This document shows positions 37,780-45,175 of a stretch of DNA of 64,000 nt, piece after piece. This DNA comes from Ancylobacter moscoviensis (GTDB taxonomy: Bacteria; Pseudomonadota; Alphaproteobacteria; Rhizobiales; Xanthobacteraceae). The notes under the pieces are model-generated. The model was not told where the DNA came from. It was given only the letters and a program-made list of their open reading frames with translations, and ran no database searches. A program made the position numbers and the translations under genes. How positions within the stretch are numbered: the first letter of the stretch is position 1; each line of letters begins with the position of its first letter. Location: the NCBI RefSeq assembly GCF_007559435.1, contig NZ_VMBP01000006.1:248001-312000 (forward strand). Direction: 5' to 3'.

Positions 37780-38358
37780 ATGAGCCATGCTTCGACCACC
37801 GCCGATGAAATCCTGCTGTGCGCGCGCTCGCTGATCGTCGAGGGCGGGTATAACGGCTTCAGCTATGCCGACATCTCCAAGGTGGTCGGCATCCGCAACG
37901 CCAGCATTCACCATCATTTCCCCGGCAAGGCGGATCTGGTGCGCACGCTGGTGGCGCGCTATCGGCAGGAGGCCGAGACGGGGCTGGCGGAGCTGGACCG
38001 GCAGATCGCCGATCCGGCGGAGCGGCTGCGCGCCTATATCGGCTATTGGGAAGCCTGCATCGCCGATGCGAGCGCGCCCTTCTGCATCTGCGCCCTGCTG
38101 GCGAGCCAGCTTCCCGTCCTGCCCGAGCCGGTCGCCGTGGAGGTGCGTGCGCATTTCCGCATGCTGTCGGCGTGGCTGAGGGCGGTTCTGGAAGACGGAG
38201 CCGGGCAGGGCCGCTTGCGCCTTTCCGGCGCCGCCGACGCCGAGGCCGAACTGTTCATGGCGACGGTCCATGGCGCCATGCTGTCGGCCCGCGCCTATGG
38301 CGAGCCCGGCATGTTCGGCGCCGTCACCCGCCCCCTGCTGGAACGCCTGCTCGCCTGA
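37780..38358 (+). CDS. TetR/AcrR-family transcriptional regulator (TetR-2)
   Basis: 192 residues: a TetR HTH at about 8-52 ('YADISKVVGIRNASIHHHF' is the recognition region) and an all-helical ligand domain with two adjacent cysteines in 'APFCICALLA' that could form a redox or metal sensor. Preceded by an operator-like palindrome and followed by a membrane protein gene with the same palindrome, so it probably represses both. Resembles regulators of the YcdC/AcrR group that respond to electrophiles; inducer unknown. Confidence 0.9.
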   Translation: MSHASTTADEILLCARSLIVEGGYNGFSYADISKVVGIRNASIHHHFPGKADLVRTLVARYRQEAETGLAELDRQIADPAERLRAYIGYWEACIADASAPFCICALLASQLPVLPEPVAVEVRAHFRMLSAWLRAVLEDGAGQGRLRLSGAADAEAELFMATVHGAMLSARAYGEPGMFGAVTRPLLERLLA

Positions 38359-38401
38359 CCCGCCCATGATCCGGGCGAGGGCCGTCCTGCGTCCATCATG
38401 C

Positions 38402-38420
38402 CTACCAACTAGTAGATAGC
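38402..38420. promoter_or_regulatory. TetR-2 operator, site 2 (target gene)
   Basis: CTACCAACTAGTAGATAGC, 15 of 19 identical to the palindrome before tetR-2; 35 bases upstream of the membrane-protein start. Confidence 0.7.
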
Positions 38421-38455
38421 TTCCCATTTCCTCCCTCCACCCAAAGGACAGACCC

Positions 38456-38944
38456 ATGTTCGGAATCTCCCCCCTAGGCTGGGTGCACACGCTCGGCAGC
38501 CTGCCGGCCATCCCCGTCGCCTTCTACATGTTCGCCCGCTACGGCCGGATCGTGCCCCGTTCCACCGCCGGGGCGATCTATCTGGTGTCGATGCTGATCG
38601 GCGCCCTCACGGTGTTTCTGGTCACGCACGTGCCGGTCGGCAACGTCATCGGCGCGGTGACGATCGTGCTGCTGGTCGCCGGCTACGCGGTGGGGTGGGT
38701 GCCCGGCCTCGGGCGGGCGGGTCGCTATATCGAGACCGTCTGCCCGAGCCTGACGGCGTTCCTGCTGATGCTGCCCACCGTCACCGAGATCCTGCGGCGC
38801 GTGCCGGACGGCCATCCGCTGGTGACGGAACTCGACGCGCCGCTGCTTCTGGGCGCGCAGGGGAGCCTGCTGGCCGCGCTCGTCATCGGCCTCGGCGCGC
38901 AGATCGTCCATCTGCGCCGGTCGGCGGCGCGCATCCCGCTCTGA
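38456..38944 (+). CDS. Four-helix integral membrane protein, target of TetR-2
   Basis: 162 residues, four predicted transmembrane helices (about 5-25, 42-62, 68-85, 125-150) with short loops; no catalytic or transport motif recognised. AAGGA lies before ATG 38456. The shared 19-base operator and the same orientation make it a TetR-2 target. Possibly a DoxX/DUF2306-like membrane protein, but I cannot place it with confidence. Confidence 0.75.
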   Translation: MFGISPLGWVHTLGSLPAIPVAFYMFARYGRIVPRSTAGAIYLVSMLIGALTVFLVTHVPVGNVIGAVTIVLLVAGYAVGWVPGLGRAGRYIETVCPSLTAFLLMLPTVTEILRRVPDGHPLVTELDAPLLLGAQGSLLAALVIGLGAQIVHLRRSAARIPL

Positions 38945-38955
38945 CGGGCGGGGCT

Positions 38956-39849
38956 CTACTGCGCCTCGCCGTCGCCGCCCGGCAGGCGTCCCTCGGGCAC
39001 CTTCAGCGCCTCGGCCAGCCGCATCTTGGCAGAGCCGGGGCGCAGCGGCTTCTGCTGGCTCTCATGCGGCGCCCAGCCGGACACCCAGGCGATCTCGAAA
39101 GTGGCGCGCAGGCGGCCGTCCGGGTCCGAGAACCGCTCGGCATAGACTTCGAACAGGCGCGCCAGCGTCCGGCGTAGCAGCGGCGCGCGTCGCCGGTCGG
39201 TGAGTGGGTTGGCGGCGCCCATGCGGCGCAGGTCGTTCAGCAGCGCGAGCGGGTTGCCATAGCGCACCACGACGCGGTCGACATCGGTGACCGGCAGGGC
39301 AAAGCCGGCGCGTTGCAGCAGGCCGCCGAGATCGCGCAGATCGGCGAAGGGGGCGACGCGCGGCGAGATGCCGCCCAGCGTGTCGCTCTCCGCGATGGCG
39401 AAGGCCTCGCGCAGCTCCTGGAGGGTACCGGAGCCGAGGAAGCCGGCGAGCAGCAGCCCGTCCGGCCGCAGCGCGCGGCGGATTTGCGCCAGCGCGCCGG
39501 GCAGATCGTTGACGGTCTGGAGGGCGAGGGCGGAGACCACGAGATCGAGGGATTGCGGGGCGAAGGGCAGGATCTCCGGGTCGACGACCGCGTCGACGTC
39601 GGCCCGTTCCGCCGGGCCGAAGGCGAAATAGCGGTCCACCATGCCCGCGCCGTCCAGAGCCGCGCGCAGCGCGTCGGTCGGCGTGCCAAGATCAGCCACG
39701 GTACCGAAACGGCGCTTCACCGCGCCGAGGCGGTCGAGAAGATCCTCCACCGCCCGGTCGAGCAGGAAGGTCTCCGGTCCCAGCGCGAGGGCGCGGCGGC
39801 GGCGGGCGGCCAGCGCGCGCGGATCGAAGACGTCGACGGGACCGGACAT
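38956..39849 (-). CDS. NDUFAF5-like SAM-dependent methyltransferase-fold protein
   Basis: 297 residues from ATG 39849 (GAGGAG upstream); the long upstream open frame to 40161 is antisense to comF. Methyltransferase 11 fold ('VVSALALQTVNDLPGALAQI', 'LLLAGFLGSGTL'), with the N-terminal 'VFDPRALAARRRRAL' and C-terminal 'WVSGWAPHESQQKP' blocks typical of mitochondrial NDUFAF5, an arginine hydroxylase needed for complex I assembly. The SAM site is degenerate, as in NDUFAF5. Divergent from comF; function in bacterial complex I is inferred. Confidence 0.78.
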   Translation of the reverse strand: MSGPVDVFDPRALAARRRRALALGPETFLLDRAVEDLLDRLGAVKRRFGTVADLGTPTDALRAALDGAGMVDRYFAFGPAERADVDAVVDPEILPFAPQSLDLVVSALALQTVNDLPGALAQIRRALRPDGLLLAGFLGSGTLQELREAFAIAESDTLGGISPRVAPFADLRDLGGLLQRAGFALPVTDVDRVVVRYGNPLALLNDLRRMGAANPLTDRRRAPLLRRTLARLFEVYAERFSDPDGRLRATFEIAWVSGWAPHESQQKPLRPGSAKMRLAEALKVPEGRLPGGDGEAQ

Positions 39850-39946
39850 CGGGGCATGCTCCTCGGGGCGGGAAGGCATAGGACGCCCGCCGCGCGGGGT
39901 CAAAGGCGCGAGGCGCGGGCCCGGCACACATGGTAGGCTCCGCCCG

Positions 39947-40783
39947 ATGGACAAGCCTTCCGAGCCTCCCTTCGAGCTGCCGCATGATTCCGTCCGGGAG
40001 GCGCCGCGCCCGGCCTTGCTGGCGCGGGCGTATGGCGCCGGGCGCCGGCTGGCGCGCGGGCTGGTGGATGTCGCGCTGCCGCCGGCCTGCATGGCCTGCC
40101 GCACGGCGGTGAACGAGCCGGGCTGCCTGTGCGCGGGTTGCTGGAGCCGGATGGGCTTCATCGAGCGGCCCTTCTGCGACCGGCTCGGGACGCCGCTGCC
40201 GCATGACGCGGGCGAGGGCGCGCCGCTCTCGCCGGCGGCGCTGGCCGATCCCCCGGCCTATGGCCGGGCACGCGCGGTGGCGGTGTTCGGCGATGTGGCG
40301 CGCGACCTGATCCACGCGCTGAAATATGCCGACCGGCTCGACGTCGCCGAGCCGATGGCGCGGATGATGGCGCGCGCCGGGGCGGACATCCTCGCGGAGG
40401 CCGACGCGCTGGTGCCGGTGCCGCTGCACGGATTCCGGCTCTGGCGGCGGCGCTTCAACCAGTCGGCGGCGCTGGCCCGGTTCGTCGGGAAGCGGACGGG
40501 GGTGCCGCTGCGCACCGGCTGGCTGGAGCGGCGGCGGGCGACCACGCCGCAGGTCGGGCTCGACCGGACGGCGCGGCTGCGGAACGTCGCCGGCGCCTTC
40601 GCCGTGCCGGAGGCGGCGCGGGCGGAGCTGCGGGGACGGCGCGTGGTGCTGGTGGACGACGTGTTCACCACCGGGGCGACCATCGACGCCTGCGTGAAGG
40701 CGCTCACCCGCGCGGGGGCGAAACGGGTGGACGTGCTGGTGTTCGCGCGGGTTGTTGACGGGCAGGGGGCGCCCATATCATAG
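39947..40783 (+). CDS. comF: ComF-family phosphoribosyltransferase-like protein
   Basis: 278 residues: a four-Cys Zn-finger region ('CMACRTAVNEPGCLCAGCW', about 49-68) and a type I phosphoribosyltransferase domain with the PRPP loop 'VVLVDDVFTTGATIDA' near 225-240. ComF proteins act in DNA uptake (ssDNA import) or double-strand-break handling; the enzymatic substrate is unknown. ATG 39947; the open frame from 39641 is shadow. First gene of comF-grxC-nit-DUF1178. Confidence 0.92.
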   Translation: MDKPSEPPFELPHDSVREAPRPALLARAYGAGRRLARGLVDVALPPACMACRTAVNEPGCLCAGCWSRMGFIERPFCDRLGTPLPHDAGEGAPLSPAALADPPAYGRARAVAVFGDVARDLIHALKYADRLDVAEPMARMMARAGADILAEADALVPVPLHGFRLWRRRFNQSAALARFVGKRTGVPLRTGWLERRRATTPQVGLDRTARLRNVAGAFAVPEAARAELRGRRVVLVDDVFTTGATIDACVKALTRAGAKRVDVLVFARVVDGQGAPIS

Positions 40784-40844
40784 GAGACCCCGGCGCCGGG
40801 GCCCGTCGAGCCTTGTGGCGGCCGGTTCGGAGAGGTCGGAAACG

Positions 40845-41102
40845 ATGTCGCAGATCGAGATCTACACCACCTATACCTGCCCCTACTGCCATGCCGCCAA
40901 GGACCTGCTGGAGCGCAAGGGCGTCGAATTCTCCGAGATCAACGTGACCGGCGACCCCGTTGCCCGCTCGACCATGTCGAGCCGCGCCAACGGGCGCACC
41001 AGCGTGCCGCAGATCTTCATCGACGGCCGGCATATCGGCGGCTGCGACGACCTCTACGCGCTGGAGGAGGCCGGCGAGCTCGACACGCTGCTGAAGAGCT
41101 GA
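40845..41102 (+). CDS. grxC: Glutaredoxin 3 (dithiol)
   Basis: 85-residue dithiol glutaredoxin, thioredoxin fold, with active site 'CPYC' at residues 12-15 and 'TSVPQIFIDGRHIGGCDDL', which holds the cis-Pro and GSH-binding GG. Reduces mixed disulfides with glutathione. AGAGG is upstream of ATG 40845. Cytosolic. Part of the comF-grxC-nit-DUF1178 run. Confidence 0.96.
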   Translation: MSQIEIYTTYTCPYCHAAKDLLERKGVEFSEINVTGDPVARSTMSSRANGRTSVPQIFIDGRHIGGCDDLYALEEAGELDTLLKS

Positions 41103-41115
41103 ACGGACATTGCCG

Positions 41116-42042
41116 ATGACCACCGCCGACACCGCCTCGCCGCACACGCCCGCGCTTCCCTCGGCTTCCGGCGCGCCGTTCCGCGCCGCGCTGGTGCAGA
41201 TGCGCACCGCCAAGAGCGTCGATGCCAATGTCGAGGCCGCGTCCGCCTTCATCCGCGAGGCGGCGGCGCAGGGGGCGACCTACATCCAGACGCCGGAAAT
41301 GACCGGCACGATGGAGGAGAACCGGCAGGCGCTGTTCGCCGTGCTCCACGCGGAGGAGACCGACCCGGCGCTGGCGGCGTTCCGCGCGCTGGCGGCGGAG
41401 CTGAAGGTGCATCTGCACATCGGCTCGCTGGCGGTGAAGGCGAGCGAGCATCGCGCCGCCAACCGCTCCTTCCTGCTGGCGCCGGACGGCTCCATCGCCG
41501 CGCGCTACGACAAGATCCACATGTTCGACGTCGACCTGCCGAACGGCGACGTCTACCGCGAATCGGCCGCCTACCGGCCGGGCGAGCTTGCCGTGGCGGC
41601 GGACCTGCCGTCGATCCGGCTGGGCTTCGCCATCTGCTACGACCTGCGCTTCCCGGCGCTGTTCCGCGCGCTCGCCGAGGCGGGGGCGGGGATGATCGCC
41701 GTGCCGGCGGCCTTCACCCAGTCGACCGGCGAGGCGCACTGGCACGTGCTGCTGCGCGCCCGGGCGATCGAAACCGGCTGCTTCGTGCTGGCGGCGGCAC
41801 AGGGCGGCACGCATGAGAACGGGCGCAAGACCTTCGGCCACAGCCTGATCATCGATCCGTGGGGCGGCATCCTCGCCGAGGGCGGCACCGAGCCCGGCGT
41901 GATCATCGCCGAGATCGATCCGGCGAAGGTGGCGGCGGTGCGTGCGCGCATTCCCTCGCTGACCAACGGGCGGCGCTTCGAGATGGTGACGCCGGGCGAG
42001 GAGGGGCGGCTGCACCTGGTCTCCCCGGGAGGCGCGCCATGA
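41116..42042 (+). CDS. Carbon-nitrogen hydrolase, Nit1/Nit2-type amidase
   Basis: 308-residue nitrilase-superfamily amidase. Catalytic triad visible: Glu in 'IQTPEMTG', Lys in 'YDKIHMFD' and Cys in 'FAICYDLRFP'. The 'KIHMFDVDLPNG' and 'LTNGRRFEM' segments suit the Nit1/Nit2 branch, which repairs deaminated glutathione or hydrolyses alpha-ketoglutaramate. Adjacency to grxC makes the deaminated-glutathione amidase role attractive but unproven. ATG 41116; the stop overlaps the DUF1178 start. Confidence 0.9.
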   Translation: MTTADTASPHTPALPSASGAPFRAALVQMRTAKSVDANVEAASAFIREAAAQGATYIQTPEMTGTMEENRQALFAVLHAEETDPALAAFRALAAELKVHLHIGSLAVKASEHRAANRSFLLAPDGSIAARYDKIHMFDVDLPNGDVYRESAAYRPGELAVAADLPSIRLGFAICYDLRFPALFRALAEAGAGMIAVPAAFTQSTGEAHWHVLLRARAIETGCFVLAAAQGGTHENGRKTFGHSLIIDPWGGILAEGGTEPGVIIAEIDPAKVAAVRARIPSLTNGRRFEMVTPGEEGRLHLVSPGGAP

Positions 42043-42506
42043 TCCTCTATCGCCTGCACTGCCCGAAGGACCACGAATTCGAGAGCTGGTTCCGCGATTC
42101 CGCCGCCTATGACGCGCAGCGCGAGCGGGGGCTGGTGACCTGCCCGGTCTGTGGCTCGCCGGATGTCGACAAGGCGATCATGGCTCCGGCGCTGGGGCGC
42201 GGCGCCCGCAAGGACGCGGTGGAGGTGGCCGAAGCGCCGCCGCCCGCCGCCGCGCCACAGCCGGTGGCGCTGATGTCCGACAAGGAGCAGCAGGTCCGCG
42301 CCATGCTGCGCGCCGTGCGCGAGCATGTGGAGGCCAATTCCGACTATGTAGGCGACGAATTCGCCAGCCTCGCCCGCCGGATGCACGAGGGCGAGGAGGA
42401 AAAGCGCGCCATTCGCGGCGAGGCCAGCCCCGACGAGGTGCGGGCGCTGATCGAGGACGAGATCGAGGTGCTGCCGCTGCCGGTGCTGCCGGACGAGCGA
42501 AACTGA
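42039..42506 (+). CDS. DUF1178 protein with N-terminal zinc-ribbon
   Basis: 155 residues. The N-terminal 'MILYRLHCPKDHEFESWF' and 'VTCPVCGSPDVDKAIMAP' form a probable zinc ribbon, followed by a Pro/Ala linker and an acidic C-terminal helix region. Universally paired with the Nit-type amidase in Rhizobiales and overlapped here by ATGA. Function unknown. Confidence 0.9.
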   Translation: MILYRLHCPKDHEFESWFRDSAAYDAQRERGLVTCPVCGSPDVDKAIMAPALGRGARKDAVEVAEAPPPAAAPQPVALMSDKEQQVRAMLRAVREHVEANSDYVGDEFASLARRMHEGEEEKRAIRGEASPDEVRALIEDEIEVLPLPVLPDERN

Positions 42507-42523
42507 AGCGGAGGGGGACTGCG

Positions 42524-42916
42524 ATGCGCGCCGGTCTCCCCTTCTCCGTTGCGGCCGCCCTCGGCCTGCTCGCGATGCCGGCCTTGTCGGAAGGCCGCTA
42601 CATCTTCGACGTGGTGAAGCAGCCGCCGTTCGGCGCGGCGTGGAACCGGCTCGTCGAGCCGCTGAAGAAGTCCCAGCCCTGGATGATCGACGCGCGGGGC
42701 GTCGCCGGACCGTCCGTGACCATCCATGTCGACGGGCAGAGCTTCGAGGTGTTCTCGCTGTGCAAGCCGCACGACTGTGCGGACAACCAGATGCAGGTGC
42801 TGTTTTCCGACGGCGGCCAGAAGGCCCACGGAGCGTTGCGCACCCGGGACGGCGTCCAGATGCTGGGACATGTCAGCGCCACGCAGGGCAAGGCGCTGCT
42901 TCAGGCCTTCGACTGA
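42524..42916 (+). CDS. Ivy-family periplasmic C-type lysozyme inhibitor
   Basis: 130 residues with a signal peptide (cleavage about residue 22, 'MPALSEG'). The hallmark loop 'CKPHDC' (Cys80-Cys85) is the disulfide-closed CKPHxC motif of Ivy, which inserts into the lysozyme active site; 'NQMQVLF' downstream is also family-typical. It protects peptidoglycan from host or autogenous lysozyme. 17 bases after DUF1178 but without overlap. Convergent with ccmG. Confidence 0.85.
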   Translation: MRAGLPFSVAAALGLLAMPALSEGRYIFDVVKQPPFGAAWNRLVEPLKKSQPWMIDARGVAGPSVTIHVDGQSFEVFSLCKPHDCADNQMQVLFSDGGQKAHGALRTRDGVQMLGHVSATQGKALLQAFD

Positions 42917-42919
42917 TCC

Positions 42920-43522
42920 TCAGCCACCGCCCGGCGCGGGTGCCGCGATGGCCTTTTCGATCTCCGGCAGCAGGCGTTCCTTCAGGCCCTGAGCGTCGAT
43001 GGGGCCGATGAACTTGTAGGCGATGCGCCCGTCCTTGCCGACGACGAAGGTCTCCGGCACGCCGTAGACGCCCCAGTCGATGGCGGTGCGCCCGTTCGCG
43101 TCCACCCCCACCGCCGCATAGGGATTGCCGAAGCGCCCGAGGAAGCGGCGGGCATTGCCGGCGTCGTCCTTGTAGTTGAGGCCGACGAGCCGGAAGCCCG
43201 GCATTTTCGAAAGCTCCACGAGATAGGGGTGCTCGTCGCGGCAGGGCACGCACCAGGAGGCGAAGATGTTCAGCACGGTGACGCCGCCCTTGAGATCGGC
43301 CGAGGTGAGGCCGGCGACCGGCTGGCCCTCGCGCGCCAGCCCTTCCAGCGGCGGCAGGTCGAGCGCCGGGGCGGGGCGGCCGATCAGCGCCGAGGGCACG
43401 CGGGAGGGATCGCCGGTGAACAGCCGCCCGTAGAACAGCGCCGCCAGCGCCAGGAAGGCGATCAGCGGCAGCAGGACGAGCAGCCGGCGGCGGCCGGGGC
43501 TGGAAGGAGCCGTCTCGCTCAT
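42920..43522 (-). CDS. ccmG: Cytochrome c maturation thiol:disulfide oxidoreductase CcmG/DsbE
   Basis: 200 residues with an N-terminal membrane anchor (about 12-34) and a periplasmic thioredoxin fold whose active site is 'WCVPC' (Cys91 and Cys94). It keeps apocytochrome c CXXCH cysteines reduced for heme ligation. 'YKDDAGNARRFL' and 'YGVPETFVV' (cis-Pro) are typical. Last gene of ccmC-ccmD-ccmG. Confidence 0.94.
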   Translation of the reverse strand: MSETAPSSPGRRRLLVLLPLIAFLALAALFYGRLFTGDPSRVPSALIGRPAPALDLPPLEGLAREGQPVAGLTSADLKGGVTVLNIFASWCVPCRDEHPYLVELSKMPGFRLVGLNYKDDAGNARRFLGRFGNPYAAVGVDANGRTAIDWGVYGVPETFVVGKDGRIAYKFIGPIDAQGLKERLLPEIEKAIAAPAPGGG

Positions 43523-43532
43523 GCGCTCTCGC

Positions 43533-43703
43533 TCACCCGTTCTCTCGGCTGGCCGAGCGGCGGCGCACGCCGCGCGCTTCCAGTTCGTCGAGGCGCCGGC
43601 GCACGGCCCGCCCGTCCAGCACGATCCACAGCGCCAGCGCGCCGAGGACGAGGGCGCTCACGCCGTAGCAGGCGAGGATGAAGAAGCCGTGCTCGCCGAA
43701 CAT
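43533..43703 (-). CDS. ccmD: Heme exporter protein CcmD
   Basis: 56 residues read from the sequence: a short N-terminus 'MFGEHGFFI', one transmembrane helix (about 8-30) and a basic tail ('VRRRLDELEARGVRRR'). CcmD links the CcmABC heme-release complex to CcmE. Position and 10-base spacings between ccmC and ccmG confirm it although it is too short for many gene callers. Confidence 0.9.
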   Translation of the reverse strand: MFGEHGFFILACYGVSALVLGALALWIVLDGRAVRRRLDELEARGVRRRSASRENG

Positions 43704-43713
43704 TCAGGGGGCC

Positions 43714-44448
43714 TCACGCATAGGCCGCTTCGGCGGCGGCGCGCGCTTCCAGCACGCGCAGGCGACGGCGGAAGATCTCGGTGCGCATCGCCGCCATGTG
43801 CAGGGCCAGCATGAGCAAAGTGAAGCCGATCGCGCAGACCAGCAGCGGCCAGAGCAGGCTGGAATGGATGGTCGGCCCGTCCATGCGGAACACCGAGGCG
43901 GGCTGGTGCAGCGTGTTCCACCAGTCGACCGAGAACTTCACGATCGGCACGTTGACGAAACCGACCAGCGAGAGCACCGCGGCGGCGCGGCCGGCCTGGT
44001 TCGGATCCTCGATCGCCGAGCGCAGCGCCAGCAGGCCGAGATAGAGCAGCAGCAGCACCAGCATGGAGGTGAGGCGCGCGTCCCAGACCCAGTAGGTGCC
44101 CCACATGGGCCGGCCCCACAGCGAGCCGGTGACGAGGCACAGAAAGGCAAACACGGCCCCGATGGGGGCCATGGCCTTGTGCGCGACATCGGCGAGGGGA
44201 TGGCGCCAGACGAGGATGCCGAGCGCCGACAGCGCTATCATCGAATAGCCGAACATGGCGAGCCAGGCGAAGGGCACGTGGATGTACATGATCCGCACCG
44301 TCTCGCCCTGCTGGTAGTCGGCGGGCGCGCGGAAGGCGAGGAAGAAGCCGAAGGCCAGCGTCGCCAGCGCGAGGCCCGCCAGCCATGGCAGAACGCGCCC
44401 GGAGAGGGCGAGAAAACGGGTGGGGTTGGCAAGATCCATCAGCGCCAT
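43714..44448 (-). CDS. ccmC: Heme exporter permease CcmC
   Basis: 244 residues, six transmembrane helices. The periplasmic heme-handling tryptophan-rich motif 'WGTYWVWDARLTS' (about 115-127) and flanking conserved His residues mark it. CcmC loads heme onto CcmE. First gene of the local ccm run; ccmA and ccmB are not adjacent (the region upstream is a DUF930 gene on the other strand), so the full ccm system is split. Confidence 0.95.
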   Translation of the reverse strand: MALMDLANPTRFLALSGRVLPWLAGLALATLAFGFFLAFRAPADYQQGETVRIMYIHVPFAWLAMFGYSMIALSALGILVWRHPLADVAHKAMAPIGAVFAFLCLVTGSLWGRPMWGTYWVWDARLTSMLVLLLLYLGLLALRSAIEDPNQAGRAAAVLSLVGFVNVPIVKFSVDWWNTLHQPASVFRMDGPTIHSSLLWPLLVCAIGFTLLMLALHMAAMRTEIFRRRLRVLEARAAAEAAYA

Positions 44449-44580
44449 GGCGCGGTTCTAATCTGCCCCGGTCGCAGCGGCAACATGGGCGGCCTGCGGC
44501 ACAACGCGGATGTGAAGCCACAGGAAGGACAAAACTCCGCTATTCAAGCGGGTGAAGTCGAAAGAGGGATTCGAGCGTCC

Positions 44581-45000
44581 ATGCCCGCATTGCCGCGTAC
44601 CATGCCCGCCGCGCGCCCCGCGCTTGCCGTCGTCCTGCTCGTCCAGATCGCTGGCGTCCTGCCGGCGGCGGCGCGCTCGCCGGACCAGCAGATGCTGCTG
44701 CTGGAGCCTTCCGAGCGGATCGAGCAGCGCTGCAACGCCCGCGCCATGGGCGAGGTGGGGCGCGGCAACAAGGGCATGAAGCCGGACGAACTGGTCGCCT
44801 ATGCCTATCGCGATCCCGTCATCAAGGGCGCGAAGATCAAGGTGCCGGGCGGCGCCATCCGCAGCGGCAGCACCTGGTACCACATCGCCTATGAGTGCGA
44901 GACGGCCAATGACGGGCTGGAGGTGACGGCCTTCTCCTACAAGCTCGGCGCGGCGATCCCGACCTCGGAATGGTCGGCGCATTATCTCGTCGCGCCGTAG
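44581..45000 (+). CDS. DUF930-family secreted protein
   Basis: 139 residues with a signal peptide (hydrophobic to about residue 32, 'AAARS'). Core: 'LEPSERIEQRCNARAMGEV', 'KPDELVAYAYRDPVIKGAKI', 'WYHIAYECET' and 'FSYKLGAAIPTSEW', matching DUF930 proteins of Rhizobiales. Two cysteines may form a disulfide. GAGGG lies 13 bases before ATG 44581; ATG 44602 is possible. Function unknown. Divergent from ccmC. Confidence 0.82.
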   Translation: MPALPRTMPAARPALAVVLLVQIAGVLPAAARSPDQQMLLLEPSERIEQRCNARAMGEVGRGNKGMKPDELVAYAYRDPVIKGAKIKVPGGAIRSGSTWYHIAYECETANDGLEVTAFSYKLGAAIPTSEWSAHYLVAP

Positions 45001-45029
45001 GCACTTCGGTGTCACGCCTTCGGGGCGGG

Positions 45030-45127
45030 GTCATGGCCGGGCTTGGCCCGGCCATCGACGTCTTCGGCACCCCCCGGTGCGCCCGGCCCACGTCGTGGAT
45101 CCCCGGGGTCAAGCCCAGGGATGACGG
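45030..45127. repeat. Two-armed dispersed palindromic repeat, copy 4
   Basis: Left arm TCATGGCCGGG-cttg-GCCCGGCCAT (45031-45055), spacer of about 40 bases, right arm GTGGATCCCCGGGG-tca-AGCCCAGGGATGACGG (45095-45126). It lies between the convergent DUF930 and pyruvate-kinase genes. Confidence 0.8.
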
Positions 45128-45175
45128 TGTACCGAGTGGGGGCTTCGGCCGGAACGGCGGCGCGGGTGACGCTCC

